This document shows positions 12,580 to 49,477 of a stretch of DNA of 64,000 nt, in pieces (within the stretch, counting starts at the first letter, position 1; each line of letters begins with the position of its first letter). Source of the DNA: Sipunculus nudus (taxonomy: Eukaryota; Annelida; Sipuncula; Golfingiida; Sipunculidae); assembly GCA_026874595.1 (NCBI GenBank), contig CM049318.1, positions 9,032,741 through 9,096,740 of the forward strand. Direction: 5' to 3'. The notes beneath the pieces are model-generated. The model ran no database searches. It was not told the DNA's origin and saw only the letters and a program-made list of their open reading frames with translations. The translations under genes were made by a program, and so were the position numbers.

Positions 12580-12870
12580 TATACGACCACTATTCCTGGT
12601 GCTCTTTCATGGCTTCCTGTACCTGAGCCAACGTCAGGACGGCCAAGAACTTACACGGCAGCGGCTGGGGACAAGCCTCCGTGACGGCCCACAGTCAGAA
12701 GTCGACTGTTTACAAAACAAAAAGGTCAAGATCAGGAACCTATGCATACAAAAAGCTTGCCAAAGTTGAAGAGTTCTTGGAGATGAATTCAGGCCTGTAC
12801 AACCTCCCCAATCTTGGTCAGAATTGGCCCTGCCTTTGTAGTATTTCCTCCTGCTCAACGTATTTATTAA
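12580..12870 (+). other. Coding-like GC-richer block, unresolved
   Basis: One plus-strand frame stays open for about 65 codons from about 12594 to a stop near 12770, and another carries about 60 codons from 12681. Neither has a recognised product, a strong splice context or an obvious start. It may be a remnant of a transposon-encoded or captured exon. I do not assign a function. Confidence 0.2.
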
Positions 12871-13920
12871 GAAGATTTAAGTATTTTCAGAGGTGTTCTC
12901 AATATATACATATGGTTTATAAGAGTACAATTATATTTGTAACAACAAATGTCTTTCTGAATGAGGGTGCAACATTTATTTATATATAAAGTATTATTTA
13001 TACTAACATATGTATATGATCTCATGCAGTGTCACAAGCCATTAGCACGAAAATTTATAAAGTTATAATAGGACTAACAAGGCAACAATAAACATATAAA
13101 ATTATATTTTGTTGGTATTTTTTTTTAGATTTGAAATGTCAGATCACATCATTATTTTAGTATTTAATTCATTCTTAGATTTCATTGTAATAGTCATTGG
13201 TCTGTCATATATGAACATTGCTGAGCGATGTAAACTTAATATCTCATGAGGGTTACATCGGAAACGTGTTTTAAAAAATACTTTTATGTGGTATCTTCAG
13301 TAACTTTTTATATTAATGTATGGTGTCTGTACATGTATATGAATTTTACCAAACATAATCAATAAATGCCCTCAGTGATAAGTGGTAAAACCAAATTTGA
13401 GTAATTTTAAAAATGATTACATTTTTTTTATGTATCATTTAAGTAAGGGTATGGTACAATTTCGATTTGTAAAAGCAATGTCTTCATTCATTAAACCTAT
13501 CATTAATTCCCCTTCTAAGTGAAAAGTGGTAAACCATATATATATCTCTATATATATATATATATTAGGCTCAAAATTATTATTCCGAACACCGGTAATA
13601 TTTTATATGACATGACTTAATTTGATTCTCATGTACAGGCCTGTCATACTGTATCTCTTTCAAATTATATAAAATTTGTATTTTTTGTACAATTTTTCCA
13701 TCAACTGCTAAAGCGGGATAATTAAAGGTTATTTTGAAGTACCCCCTCCCCCTCAAAATGGAACATTACCTAATTTCAATCAAAATAGGCCAGCTCCATT
13801 AATTGTCCAGTGTGTTAAGTTTTTAGTATGGTTAATTTATATCTTCAATGGTAATCGGTCCATTCCGCTAAATTCCTTCTTTCCGTAATAATAAGAATAC
13901 TGAACGTGTGAATGTGTCAT
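12871..13920. other. Intergenic AT-rich spacer upstream of ERCC3
   Basis: No exon or element with definable ends was found. A short TATA-rich microsatellite lies at about 13536-13566 and a C-rich patch near 13740-13753. Confidence 0.4.
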
Positions 13921-13938
13921 ATTCATAGTTTTCCTGTT

Positions 13939-13950
13939 CACTGCGCAGTG
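13939..13950. promoter_or_regulatory. Palindrome CACTGCGCAGTG upstream of the ERCC3 start
   Basis: A perfect 12-bp palindrome centred on TGCGCA, about 48 bases before the ATG. TGCGCA is the half-site core of NRF-1, a common activator of housekeeping promoters in animals. No TATA box is apparent nearby. Function is inferred from position and motif only. Confidence 0.3.
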
Positions 13951-13997
13951 CAAAACCTGACAGGTGTCAAAAGTGAACACAGACTTGAAACAGTAAC

Positions 13998-38877
<24,880 letters not shown>

Positions 38878-38904
<27 letters not shown>

Positions 38905-39060
38905 AGACAATGTTAGAGCTACACAGAGAGATTTGATATTCGCCTTCTCTGGATGTAAGAGGAAACCATACACCTTTTCAAAAAAGTTCAGGAAATGATG
39001 AAGAAGTTGGTGCTACATGACGAGATTCAATATCTGCATGCTGGATGTAAGATTGTAAGA
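38878..39060 (+). repeat. Tandem duplication of the ERCC3 terminal-exon end, stop codon included
   Basis: Copy 1 starts in coding sequence (CTGTTCAAAAAGTTCAGG, then the TGA at 38902-38904) and copy 2 starts at about 38971 with AAAAAAGTTCAGGAAATGA at 38980-38998, a period of 94 bp. Both continue into GCTACA, then GAGATT or GAGATTT, and CTGGATGTAAGA. The second copy lies wholly in the 3' UTR. Confidence 0.85.
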
Positions 39061-39846
39061 TTTCTAATACAAAGATGTTGAGATCTCCTGAGATGGAATA
39101 GACATATCTACTTGCCAAAGACAGCAACATGTCTGAGGGAAGAAATGATCAAAGGAGGAGGTGTTATAACTTTAATTTAAGAATCATGAGACTTCAGTGT
39201 GTGTAATAGTCTGGGCAGGCGTGGACCCACCCAGACACCATCAGACTGGATTGTAACTTTGCAGAATCTCATGCAACTAGATATACTTGTATAAGGAGAG
39301 ACACTGCTTCTTATTGGACAAGAATAGAGTTAAACTCAAAATGGTGGGCTGTATTTTTTTAAATATTATGATGGTTGAGCAGTAGAAAGATGTACAGAGG
39401 CCTGTGACATTGCCCATTGATGGACAGAAATTCTATTTCTGGACAGTCGAAGGATCTATATAATCTTAATTATACTTGCAACTGATTAAAAATGGTGTAT
39501 TGTAGCATAATATTAAGTATAGACTCTGTTGCCGTGAACAGCACCTTGCATCACAGCATCGCATATTTCATATACATGTATGAACAATCTTTATTTTCTT
39601 ATTTTTATTAAGGTCATGGTTTGTTTAGAAAGTGTTACAAATGCATTTATCTGATGCTTTTACGCAGAAGCTGAAGAAATGTTTGCTAAATGAAAACATG
39701 TCTCATAAAATGATGAAAGAAATAAGAAACTTATGTTATAAATACCATCTTCTTTTAAATAGAATGCTCTGAAAAATCAGACATTTTTTCTTTTGAAAAG
39801 ATTTACTTATTTATAAAACTTGTGAACGAATTTTTGTTTGATTAAA
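38905..39846 (+). other. ERCC3: Probable ERCC3 3' UTR
   Basis: No AATAAA was seen downstream of the stop. The first acceptable poly(A) signal I find is ATTAAA at 39841-39846, giving a UTR of roughly 950 bases. The end is uncertain. Confidence 0.35.
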
Positions 39847-39849
39847 AAC

Positions 39850-40450
39850 ATATTTTTGATAATGTCGTTTACCATTTGTATTTATAGAACACCCCTAGTG
39901 GAGAGTGTGATTACGGATGAGTTACCATGCAGGAAACTTGTCCACCTTTTCCGTGTGTCAAAAGGAGTAAACCTCTGACAAAACAATCTTAAATTCTCTG
40001 TGACACAGTATGTAGTGTCTCTTAATATTGAACTCTGTATGCCTATGACAAAGAGGATGGAAACATGTTTGAGAAAATGAACCTTAATACTATTAGCATA
40101 TGGCATGTGAATCTCAATGAAATGCAGGTTGTTGATCTCCGGATCCCCGAGACGCACGGAAGCATTTTTTTCTTGGTAAACTGTGGATTTCCATGATCGG
40201 GGCATTTGATTCCTCTGAGAAAAAAAACCCTTAATCCCCTTTCTCAAATATATGTTCGATGAGATAAAGGGCCCTGAATCTCCGTGACATCCTGGATTTT
40301 ATATTTCCGAGAAAACATCATTATACATAAGGCCATTTAACGTGTCGATCATTTAGAGCTATGTATCCCAAGAACGTGAACAATATATCTGTCTGCAAAA
40401 ACCAGTCCAGGATATCCGTGACTCGATGACTGTAACTGATCTCTCTGATG
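39850..40450. other. Intergenic spacer right of ERCC3
   Basis: Short imperfect phrases such as CTCCGTGACATCCTGGAT, ATCCGTGACTCGATGA and TTCTCTGTGACACAGTA recur, suggesting an old degenerate repeat interrupted by the element at 40460. No exon is supported. Confidence 0.35.
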
Positions 40451-40459
40451 ATTTTTTTT

Positions 40460-42728
40460 ATGCCCCCGCAACAAAGTGGCCGGGGCATATAGTTTTACCC
40501 ATGTTCGTCATTCCATCGTTCCGTCCTTCCGTCATTCCGAAATCAAACAGTTGTACGGACTTTTTTTCGCAATGCCTGCAGATATTGGCCTGATTTTTGT
40601 TGTGTGGGCAGATATAGACCAGTTACAGATCGAGTTTGCGTTTCGTCCCGGTTGACCTACTTTTGACCGTTTTACGGCTCCTAAACTTAAAAAATTTCAT
40701 GAAAAATAGAAATTTCATGACAAATACACATGTACGGACTTTTTTCGCAATGCCTGCATATATTGGCCTGATTTTTGGTGTGTAGGCAGATAATGACCAG
40801 TTACAGATCCAGTTTGCGTTTTGTCCCAGTTGACCTACTTTTGACTGTTTTACAGCTCCTAAACTTAGAAAATTATATGAAAAATAGAAATTTTCATGAC
40901 AAATGTACACATGTACGGACTTTTTTTCGCAATGCCTGCAGATATTGGCCTGATTTTTTGTGTGTGGGCAGATAATGACCAGTTACAGATAGAGTTCGCG
41001 TTTCGTCCCGGTTGACCTACTTTTGACCGTTTTACGCCTCCTTAACTTAGAAAATTTCATGAAAAATAGAAATATTCATGACAGATACACATGTACAGAC
41101 TTTTTTTCGCAATGCCTGCAGATATTGGCCTGATTTTTGGTGTGTGGGCAGATATAGACCAGTTACAGATCGAGTTTGCGTTTCGTCCCAGTTGACCTAT
41201 TTTTGACCGTTTTACGGCTCCTGAACATAGAAAATTTCATGAAAAATATGAAATTTCATGACAAATACACTTGTACAGACTTTCCTTCGCAATACCTGCA
41301 GATATTTGCCTGATTTTTGGTGTGTGGGCAGATAATGACCAGTTACAGATCGAGTTCGCGTTTTGTCCCAGTTGACCTACTTTTGACTGTTTTACGGCTC
41401 CTAAACTTAGAAAATTTCATGAAAAATAGAAATTTTCATGACAAATGTACACATGTACGGACTTTTTTTCGCAATGCCTGCAGATATTGGCCTGATTTTT
41501 TGTGTGTGAGCAGATAATGACCAGTTACAGATCGAGTTTGCGTTTCGTCACGGTTGACTTTCTTTTGAACGTTTTACACCTCAACTTAGAAAATTTCATG
41601 AAAAATAGAAATATTCATGACAGATACACATGTACAGACTTTTTTCACAATGCCTGCAGATATTGGCCTGATTTTTGGTGTGTGGGCAGATATAGACCAG
41701 TAACAGATCGTGTTCGTGTTTCGTCCCAGTTGACTTTCTTTTAACCGTTTTACGGCTCCTGAACATAGAAAATTTCGTGAAAAATATGAAATTTCATGAC
41801 AAATACACATGTACAGACTTTTTTTCGCAATGCCTGCAGATATTGCCCTGATTTTTGGTGTGTGGGCAGATATTGACCAGTTACAGATCGAGTTCATGTT
41901 TCGTCCTAGTTGACCTACTTTTGATTGTTTTACGGCTCCTGAACATAGAAAATTTCATGTTAAATATAAATTTTCATGACAAATACACTTGTACAGACTT
42001 TTCTTCGCAATACCTGCAGATATTGGCCTGATTTTTGGTGTGTGGGCAGATATAGACCAGTTACAGATCGAGTTCATGTTTTGTCCCAGTTTACCTACTT
42101 TTGACCATTTGACGGTGCTCTAACATAGAAAATTTCATAAAAAAGTGCACATGTATGGATTTTTTTTTTCGCAGTGCCTGCAGATACAGGCCTGATTTTT
42201 GGTGTGTAGGCAGATAATGACCAGTTACAGATCAAGTTCTTGTTTTGTCCCAGTTGACCTACTTTTGACCATTTGACTGCTACTGAACATAGAAAGTATC
42301 ATGAAAAATAGAAATTTTCAAAACAAATGCATATGTACTGACTTTTTTTCCTCAATGCCTGCAGATACCACCCTGATTTTTTATGTGTGGGCAGATAATG
42401 CCAGTTACAGATTGAGTTCGGGTTTCGTCCTGGTTGACCTACTTTTGATTGTTTTAAGGCTCCTAAACATAAAAAATTTCATGAAAGACAGAAATTTTTA
42501 TGGAAAATGCACATGTATGGACTTTTTTTCACAATGCCTGCATATACTGGCATGATTTTTGGTGTGTTGCTTGATAATGACCCGTTACAGATCGAGTTTG
42601 CATTTTGCCCTTGTTGACCTACTTTTGACCATACAACACCTCCTGAACTTAAAAAATTTTTCAAAATTTTACAAATGTTTCTAATTTGCCCCAGGCGGGG
42701 GCATTCGTGTCGTTCCGACACATCTAGT
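40460..42728 (+). mobile_element. Helentron-like element, family B, with ~180-bp satellite core
   Basis: The 5' stem-loop is ATGCCCC (40460-40466) pairing with GGGGCAT (40482-40488). A tandem core of about 12 units follows. Near the right end GCGGGGGCAT (42695-42704) inverts the 5' arm, then a hairpin (GTGTCG 42707-42712 with CGACAC 42716-42721) and CTAG (42724-42727) precede TTT. The plan is the same as in families A and C with unrelated sequence. Confidence 0.6.
40560..42660. repeat. ~180-bp tandem repeat, about 12 units
   Basis: The anchor TTTTTCGCAATGCCTGCA recurs near 40562, 40741, 40922, 41102, 41282, 41464, 41641, 41821, 42001, 42163, 42344 and 42526. Each unit also has CCAGTTACAGATCGAGTT and GTTGACCTACTTTTGA. 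Open frames on both strands with repeated peptides come from the repeat and are not genes. Units at the right end are the most diverged. Confidence 0.93.
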
Positions 42729-43100
42729 TTTACCTTTGACACAGTAATGATTTACAGAGTCTGTGCTGCATGTGTCGATTATTGTTTCCATCCAGTCGGA
42801 TCTATATTTCTTTTTTAATATGCTATATTTCCACTAGGTTCAGTCGATCAGCTGAGTGACATAAACTTTGGATTATTAGTTCACATCCGATTCACATTCC
42901 AAGATGTTAAGAGCTGGTTACGTATACATGTTCAGAGGCAAAGGACATGGTGTTGACTTTATTAATCAGCATTCACATTAATCAGCTTTTACTTCGGTTA
43001 ATTTCGATATTGCACATGACAAAAATTTACAAGGAAAAATTGTCGTTTATGAAAAACTAAATACTGGAGACCAACAGAGCGCTCTATCATTTGTATGATG

Positions 43101-43228
43101 TTATAACAAGACTAATTTGTGTTCATTTGCAACCTCTAAATGCTTATCCTTAACCTTACGGGCGATAACAATTGAGGTGCCAAGAATAAATACGAGCATG
43201 ACTATTATAGCCATCGTTTTACCTACTC
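43101..43228 (-). other. Possible terminal exon with one membrane segment
   Basis: On the minus strand an acceptor GATATTTCAG precedes an open frame ending at a stop at 43101. The 42 residues include a hydrophobic stretch (AIIVMLVFILGTSIVIA) followed by a basic, charged tail, as in a type I membrane protein's C-terminus. No upstream exon was securely joined. I do not recognise it. Confidence 0.25.
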
Positions 43229-44171
43229 CTGAAATATCAAAACATTTACTAATATGTACATTCAAAACAAATGTCTGTATATTTATTTCTGTTGGATGGC
43301 ACATTTTGCCTGATTTCATTTATATGGAAAGTAAATATCAAACGCCTTGTCTCTGTCCCGATGAAAAGCAAATATGCGCAGTTTAAAAGGTACTCTTGAA
43401 CTCTGAGGTGTGACTTATAAGTAAGGTCTAAACACTATCAGACAGTCCTGACATACTGCAAATGGCACTTAACTATAATTGATAGTCCTGTCAAAATGAT
43501 ATTAAGTGTTCCATTTGACCAATAATGGCAATACTTCAAGCCTGGTTATATTTGATACTGTTACAAATGAAAGTGAACATGTTGACGATTTGGGCGTTTA
43601 TGGTACCGATTTTCCACGTGACACGCAATGTCTGATATGTCAATCAACCTATTCATAATATAATCCGTACCTTCCACTTAAATTTCTGCGCGGTGAATTT
43701 GGGAATTGGAAAGGAAGGGTAATTTCATTTCGAAGATATTTATAATCAGTTTACGTCTTTGAAGAACATATATTGTTAGAATTGGCGTAAGTTTTACACA
43801 TTTGGGTATGGTCACAATTGTTCCTGTGTAACAATATGATAGTGATTTATTAGAAAATGGCATCGATGACGCTGCTTCATATAACACATTTCGGCTGTTT
43901 TTATTATGGATATTTCTCAGTGAAACTCTGATTAGACCATGCCTTGTGTTTTACAGCTGTTCTAGCATCGGACAAACGTTGGTCTGTGGATTTTTTCCTT
44001 GTTTCAGCTAAATTCAATTAATGATAAATGGGAGGTGTAAATAATTGCTTAAACTCAAAAACTTTAGAGAATTAGGGACAAGAGACATTTTAAACAGAAA
44101 AATCCCTCGACAGATAAGTTAAATAATAGCTAATGTAACAAGTGGAGGTTATAGATAACCAACTTTTTGTA

Positions 44172-44520
44172 CTGGCTTCTGTGGCTCAGGGGTAGAGCAC
44201 AGGACTCAAAACCAGGAGGTCGTGAGTTCAAGACAAGGCAGAGAGATAGTTCACGGTCGGCTCCACCCAGGGTGAGCGCTCTGTATGCTTAATGGAGAGA
44301 CTGTGCCCTACAGTCGTGTTTCACTCACAAACGAGTGCACCTTTTTGGGGTTCCTCTGTGTTGTGACGCAGTAATGGGAATGACACCCACCTGGGACCCG
44401 CAGGTGTGATACACCAAGCCTTGTTGATGCCAGAAGTATCACGTGTAAGCCCCTTTCACGTACTCTGAAATTGGAAAGGAATTCTGCAGATATACATAAT
44501 ACTTAGTTAAGCAGGCATTG
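44172..44520 (+). mobile_element. tRNA-derived SINE
   Basis: A-box TGGCTCAGGGGTAGAGCAC (44182-44200) and B-box-like GAGTTCAAGAC (44224-44234) form a tRNA-like head. A conserved-looking body follows with GTAATGGGAATGACACCCAC near 44370. The acceptor stem is not complete, so this is not a tRNA gene. The right boundary is approximate. Confidence 0.6.
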
Positions 44521-44715
44521 AAAAATTGAGGCGGTTACTTCTACCAAAAGAAAAATCTTTAAAAAAAGTAAAAAAAACCTTCCTTTTTTTTAGCACTGCA
44601 CTGATGACCATCAAAGCTTTGACTTAATACAGTGGACTTTTTAATCGCAATAAGCGGGTGCATTCCCTTTTGATCCACGACTGAATGCCAAAGCTTCACC
44701 CCTGCTAATCTTCAG

Positions 44716-44850
44716 ACAGTTGCAGACAACGACGAACAGGTGGAAAATGTCCGGATAGAAAGGAACACGCCGGGATGTGTTAACGGAAACCAAAGCAGCA
44801 ATATAAACGACGGAGAACCGGACAAATCTACGTGGCAAGAATTAAATTAA
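44716..44850 (+). other. Possible terminal coding exon, hydrophilic tail
   Basis: After the acceptor CTAATCTTCAG a frame of 44 codons runs to TAA at 44848-44850. It is hydrophilic (ENVRIERNTPGCVNG, then GEPDKSTWQELN) and reads like a receptor's cytoplasmic tail. No partner exon was found upstream, so it may be a gene remnant. Entry phase 0 is assumed. Confidence 0.3.
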
Positions 44851-45215
44851 GACACCACCTTCCATGACATCAAATATATTTTTATCCAACAGCGGCAGAG
44901 AATCAGAAGATAACAATACCAATCTTAACGTTTCCTTCAGACACGGAGTGTCACTGACATAAACTATAACGTATTACCGAATTTAAGTTTTCACAAGCCG
45001 ACGCAGTCTGGGAGTTTACACTTGATTAATGATAAACTGCTGTTTAGAGTGTTTTTTTTTTAAATTAATGGGGAAAATCTGTTTAGATCTTAATTTGATA
45101 TAGTCTTTTTATTTCGAGGTTAATTCTTTGATTAACCCCTGATTGCTCCATACAAAGTTACATAAAATTACCTTTGTGATTATTTAATATTTAAGAGAAG
45201 TGCTATATTATGTTT

Positions 45216-45295
45216 TAAGTCTGGCTTATATGTGCGCGTAACTAGGGTGTTTTCATGTGTTCCTTAGCGTATCTGACTATGTGCGTGTGTGCGTA
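45216..45295. repeat. Left 80-bp direct repeat flanking a LINE
   Basis: Begins TAAGTCTGGCTTATATGTGC and differs from 46731-46810 at only about two positions. Confidence 0.9.
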
Positions 45296-46730
45296 ATAAC
45301 ATTACTCGGTGATAAAGGTCCAATTTTACATCCTTTATCTAAACAATATTTTGTGATATCCTTCCATAATTTGTCTACATGTGTGCATTTCTACATAATA
45401 TGATAGTCTCTTTTCCTGTCTTGCAAAATTTACATTTATCATTACTTTTTATTCCCCTTTTTTTCCAAAACCGGGTTCAAATGTAAACACCTGTGTAAAA
45501 TTCTAAACTGAAACATTTTTTTATTTTTGTATCGATAGTATTCCTGTATAATTCGCTAAATGCATTCAGGACCCTTTCTACTGATACTTCGTTTACATCA
45601 AATACCCATTTTTTACACACTCGTTCAGGCGTTTCATATTGTCTTTGAATTAGAATATCATAAATGTATCTAGTTGCTTTCCTCAGATTGCTCAATATTT
45701 GTAAGGAGACACCTTTACTTTCTTCCTCTTGTACCTCGGATCATACACACAGTAGTTTCATTCTCATTGAAATGGCACTTGCAATTCTGTGATATGTTAA
45801 ATAATCAATACCAAGCGTATACTTGTACTTAAACTTTTGAAATGTTTAAACTTCATACTTATCTGAACCTTCCTCGATCAGATCTTTAACTTGTCTAACA
45901 CCTCTACTATACATCAAATTGATAAGACCACGTATTCTACTAATCTTTATACAGGAGTTAAACCATATATTTTGCTCCGCAAAATTCTAATTTAGACATT
46001 GGTTCCTTAAAGTTAAAATAAGTCCAACTTTGTAACGCATTTGTCCAAAAGATATTGTCAACCTTTATTATTAAGCGACAATGTTCTTTTTTAATATTTC
46101 ATCGAAATAAATATTCTACATTTATCTTTAATAATTCTTGAACAAGTTGTCTCCATTTATCATTTCTTTCCTTTATCTTAAGTGACTCATTCAAAGTCGA
46201 GATATTTGTCATTACCAGACCTCTCTTCTCTACGGGAGCTATTAAAATTCTCCTCTTTATTTGCTCAGGACCGTTATTCCAGATAAACGAGTATAAAATC
46301 TTATTCAATTCTTTTATGTAACTTTCGCTTGGACTTGGAATGACGGACATAAAGTAAGTCAACTGTGATATAATATCTGATTTTAAAATAACTATCTTCC
46401 CTTTCAAGGTCGTATTTCTACTCGTCCATTTCATTATGGCCTCTTTTATTTTAAGCATTAAAGATTCATAATTTATTTTAATAGTCTCTTCTATTTTTTC
46501 AAAAAGTTTTATACCTAACATCTTTAGAGGACCATTTATGGTTTTTAATCCCAGTTCTTGAATTCTCTCCTTTTCATATGTGTTACAATTTACGGACATG
46601 ACTTCAGTCTTTTCCTTATTTATCCTGAGGCCTGGACATTTTTGAAAATCAGAAAATATATCTAAAACAGGTTTGACGGATTCCACATTTGATAAAATTA
46701 ACGTGGTGTCGTCGGCATATTGTACTAATG
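45296..46730 (-). mobile_element. 5'-truncated L1/Tx1-type LINE fragment
   Basis: On the minus strand the element enters in the reverse transcriptase at QYADDTTLILSNV (the YADD catalytic box, from about 46725), continues through GLRINKEKTEVMS and ILYSFIWN, and ends in a broken zinc-knuckle region (KCKFC...KETI near 45440). A 195-residue open frame covers 46686-46099; the rest is frameshifted. The endonuclease and most of the reverse transcriptase are missing. It is bounded exactly by the 80-bp direct repeats and has no clear poly-A tail. Confidence 0.8.
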
Positions 46731-46810
46731 TAAGTCTGGCTTATATGTGCGCGTAACTAGGGTGTTTTCATGTGTTCCTTAGCGTATCTGACTATGTGCT
46801 TATGTGCGTA
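46731..46810. repeat. Right 80-bp direct repeat flanking a LINE
   Basis: Near-identical partner of 45216-45295. Differences lie near the right end (GTGCTTATG versus GTGCGTGTG). Confidence 0.9.
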
Positions 46811-46943
46811 CAAACGTCACATGCGTGTACTCAGGGATTCGGGGTAAAATGAAGTCTCTCCACCATCGTTTTAAGGAATACCTGCTGGGTTCCCTGTACA
46901 AATATATACGTCTAACAGTTCAAACATAACGCATATAAAAAAA

Positions 46944-49421
46944 ATGTACAGATTATTGTGGCTGTGTTTAGTCCTGACATCCGTTGGTCTTTCTACCGTC
47001 CAAGTTGTTATCAGAACCCTAGATTATCTTGAATATCAGACTACCGTGAATATTCAGCTTATTCACAACCGAAGGGGGAATTTTCCTGCCGTCACCAATT
47101 GTAACCAAAACAGTTACAAATACGATTGTGCATTAGCGTTTTGTCGAGAGCAGTCATGACATGGAATATATTATAATTCTTTTGGCTTAATACATGCTTT
47201 GCATAATAAGTGACCACAAGGTGATATGAATAGAGTTCCCTGCAGACTTCTTTTACTTATTTGTTAGTGGCAACAAATAATGAAGCCATTCCAGTGTTTT
47301 CCCAGTGATATCCCAGTGGCATCACTTTGGCGGGATCACTTAAAGAATGTTTCTTAACACAAGCTTCATTATAATGGAAGTCGTTTTATGAAAACACATT
47401 TTCAAGAAAGAAATCCTATCTTCATCGAAACTTAGTATTTGATCCAAATCGAGTATTTGATCGAAATTGATTAATTACTTGCCATATTTTAAAGAACCAG
47501 TTTAAAAGGAAATGATAAAAAAAGCAACAAACAATAAACTTTTGTTGCTTTTTTGTTCTCAAGGGTGTCAAATTCGTGATGTTCATGAAAGGGAAATTAT
47601 GGCGAAAAATGAAACCCTCTAAAATAAGAGTTCCATTCATGGACAGCAAGTCACAAGGATTGATATCGTATGTTCAAAGACTGCTATTTTTTATGATTGA
47701 TCAGCTCCAAATTATCTGCTATTAATGAACAATTAATGAACGATTTCATCTCGTTCGATGTTCCCTTTGGTCACAGTCCAATCACCTAAATTTAAGTATT
47801 TGATCTAATCAATTCATACAATGATTGTTATCTTTGTGTAGGTTTTTAATTACCTTGAGATCGCGAAATTTGGATCCTTGCGAAACAATTTTAAACTGTA
47901 AATCACGAAATTTTATCCAAGCGAATATGAAGTTAACCACAGGATACAGAGATACATAAATATAATATGATATACCCGGCCAGTTGTACAGTTGCTCGTA
48001 TGAAACACAGAAAATTATTTTCCACACAATAAGGATTTCCAAACATTCAACGTTTCTCGTTCCAACGCGATAGTGTCTCTATGAAAGGTATAACTGAAAT
48101 AAAATTGTGGAAACATCGGAGAAGGGAAATTTAGCAATTTTCGCGTAAAAAAGGTTTAATTCCCTGAAAGAGCAAGGAAACGAAAGGTCTTATTGCCAAC
48201 TACCTCCTCTTAAAAAACCGCCTCCCTTAAACAATACTGCAGTGTCATGGTTGACATCTTTTTGTTATAAGCTGCTTCCTTGAGACATAACACAAAGCGA
48301 CACGTTGTTTTCCCTGTTCGGTATACCAGGGACTATTTAATCGTAACCTCAATTTTTAATGCTAACCCTAAAACATTTAATATTTTCCGGGAAGATAAAA
48401 TATAAACGTGTTTTCTTTCAGTGTATTTCATATGTTTAGTACAAAAGGGTTTTTATTACCCTTACCTAACCTTAAAATCAGGGACCCTATACAAATGAAC
48501 ATATAAAAATTGGCAAGTGGTTATTTATACATATCCGAATAAATCTTGAACCAACGCAATGAAAGCCGCTGTAAAATTCATCTCAAGGCATTCAGCGTAA
48601 ACACACCTACAATAAAAATACATACAAACAATTTAAGTGGCATTATAGCTCTGATATAAAAAAAAAACCAATAGACAACAGATATTCTTGTTCACATCAA
48701 GGATTTAGCTAGCATGGCATACTAACTCATGCATACGCGATAATTATCGTGGGAATTACGTGGGATTGAGATTAAAATAAAATTATGTGTGTGATTTACG
48801 AGGCACCGTATTAAAGGCACGTGCAATGTACATTTAATTAATACCCTGGTCTTAATTATTAAATATGTTTCAAAGTCATTAATATATATATAAACATATA
48901 TATTATTATATTATATATATATTTGCAGGATGACCAAAACTGCAGAACTAGGACTGTATTGTTATATTGACAACGTCTACGCAAATCTTACCTTCCAAGG
49001 TATAAATATATATTTATATATTGTATAAAGTGAATCAATCCTTTAATATACAGAGAATAGAATAAATATAGATTTTGGATGTATACAGGGTTATCTGGAA
49101 TGACAACTTTCTATTATAAATCAAAATCTATATTTTCTACTATTCGCAATACATTTTTAATCTCAACAAGTATTCATCGAAAACTGTGGACATGAGACAA
49201 TAATGCTGTCTGTAAAATACATTGCAGATAGAAGGCTTATAGAACCCTTAACAAATTAAAAATGTTGTACTAGGTGCAAGAGTAACTGGCATTTTCTAAT
49301 CAAATTGAGACCGAAATTGTTTTTTTAAATAAACCTCCTGATACGTTGCAATATGGAATACTACAGGTATGCTTCGGATAGTCATCAAATTTAAGACTTT
49401 ATCGCAAAGTGAGAGATGTTT

Positions 49422-49477
<56 letters not shown>

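Noticed and set aside
40623-42742. Repeated peptides of 66-103 residues
   Set aside because: They are translations of the ~180-bp satellite on both strands; each unit gives a variant of the same peptide.
44172-44250. tRNA gene
   Set aside because: Pol III boxes are good, but the T arm and acceptor stem are broken and a SINE body follows.
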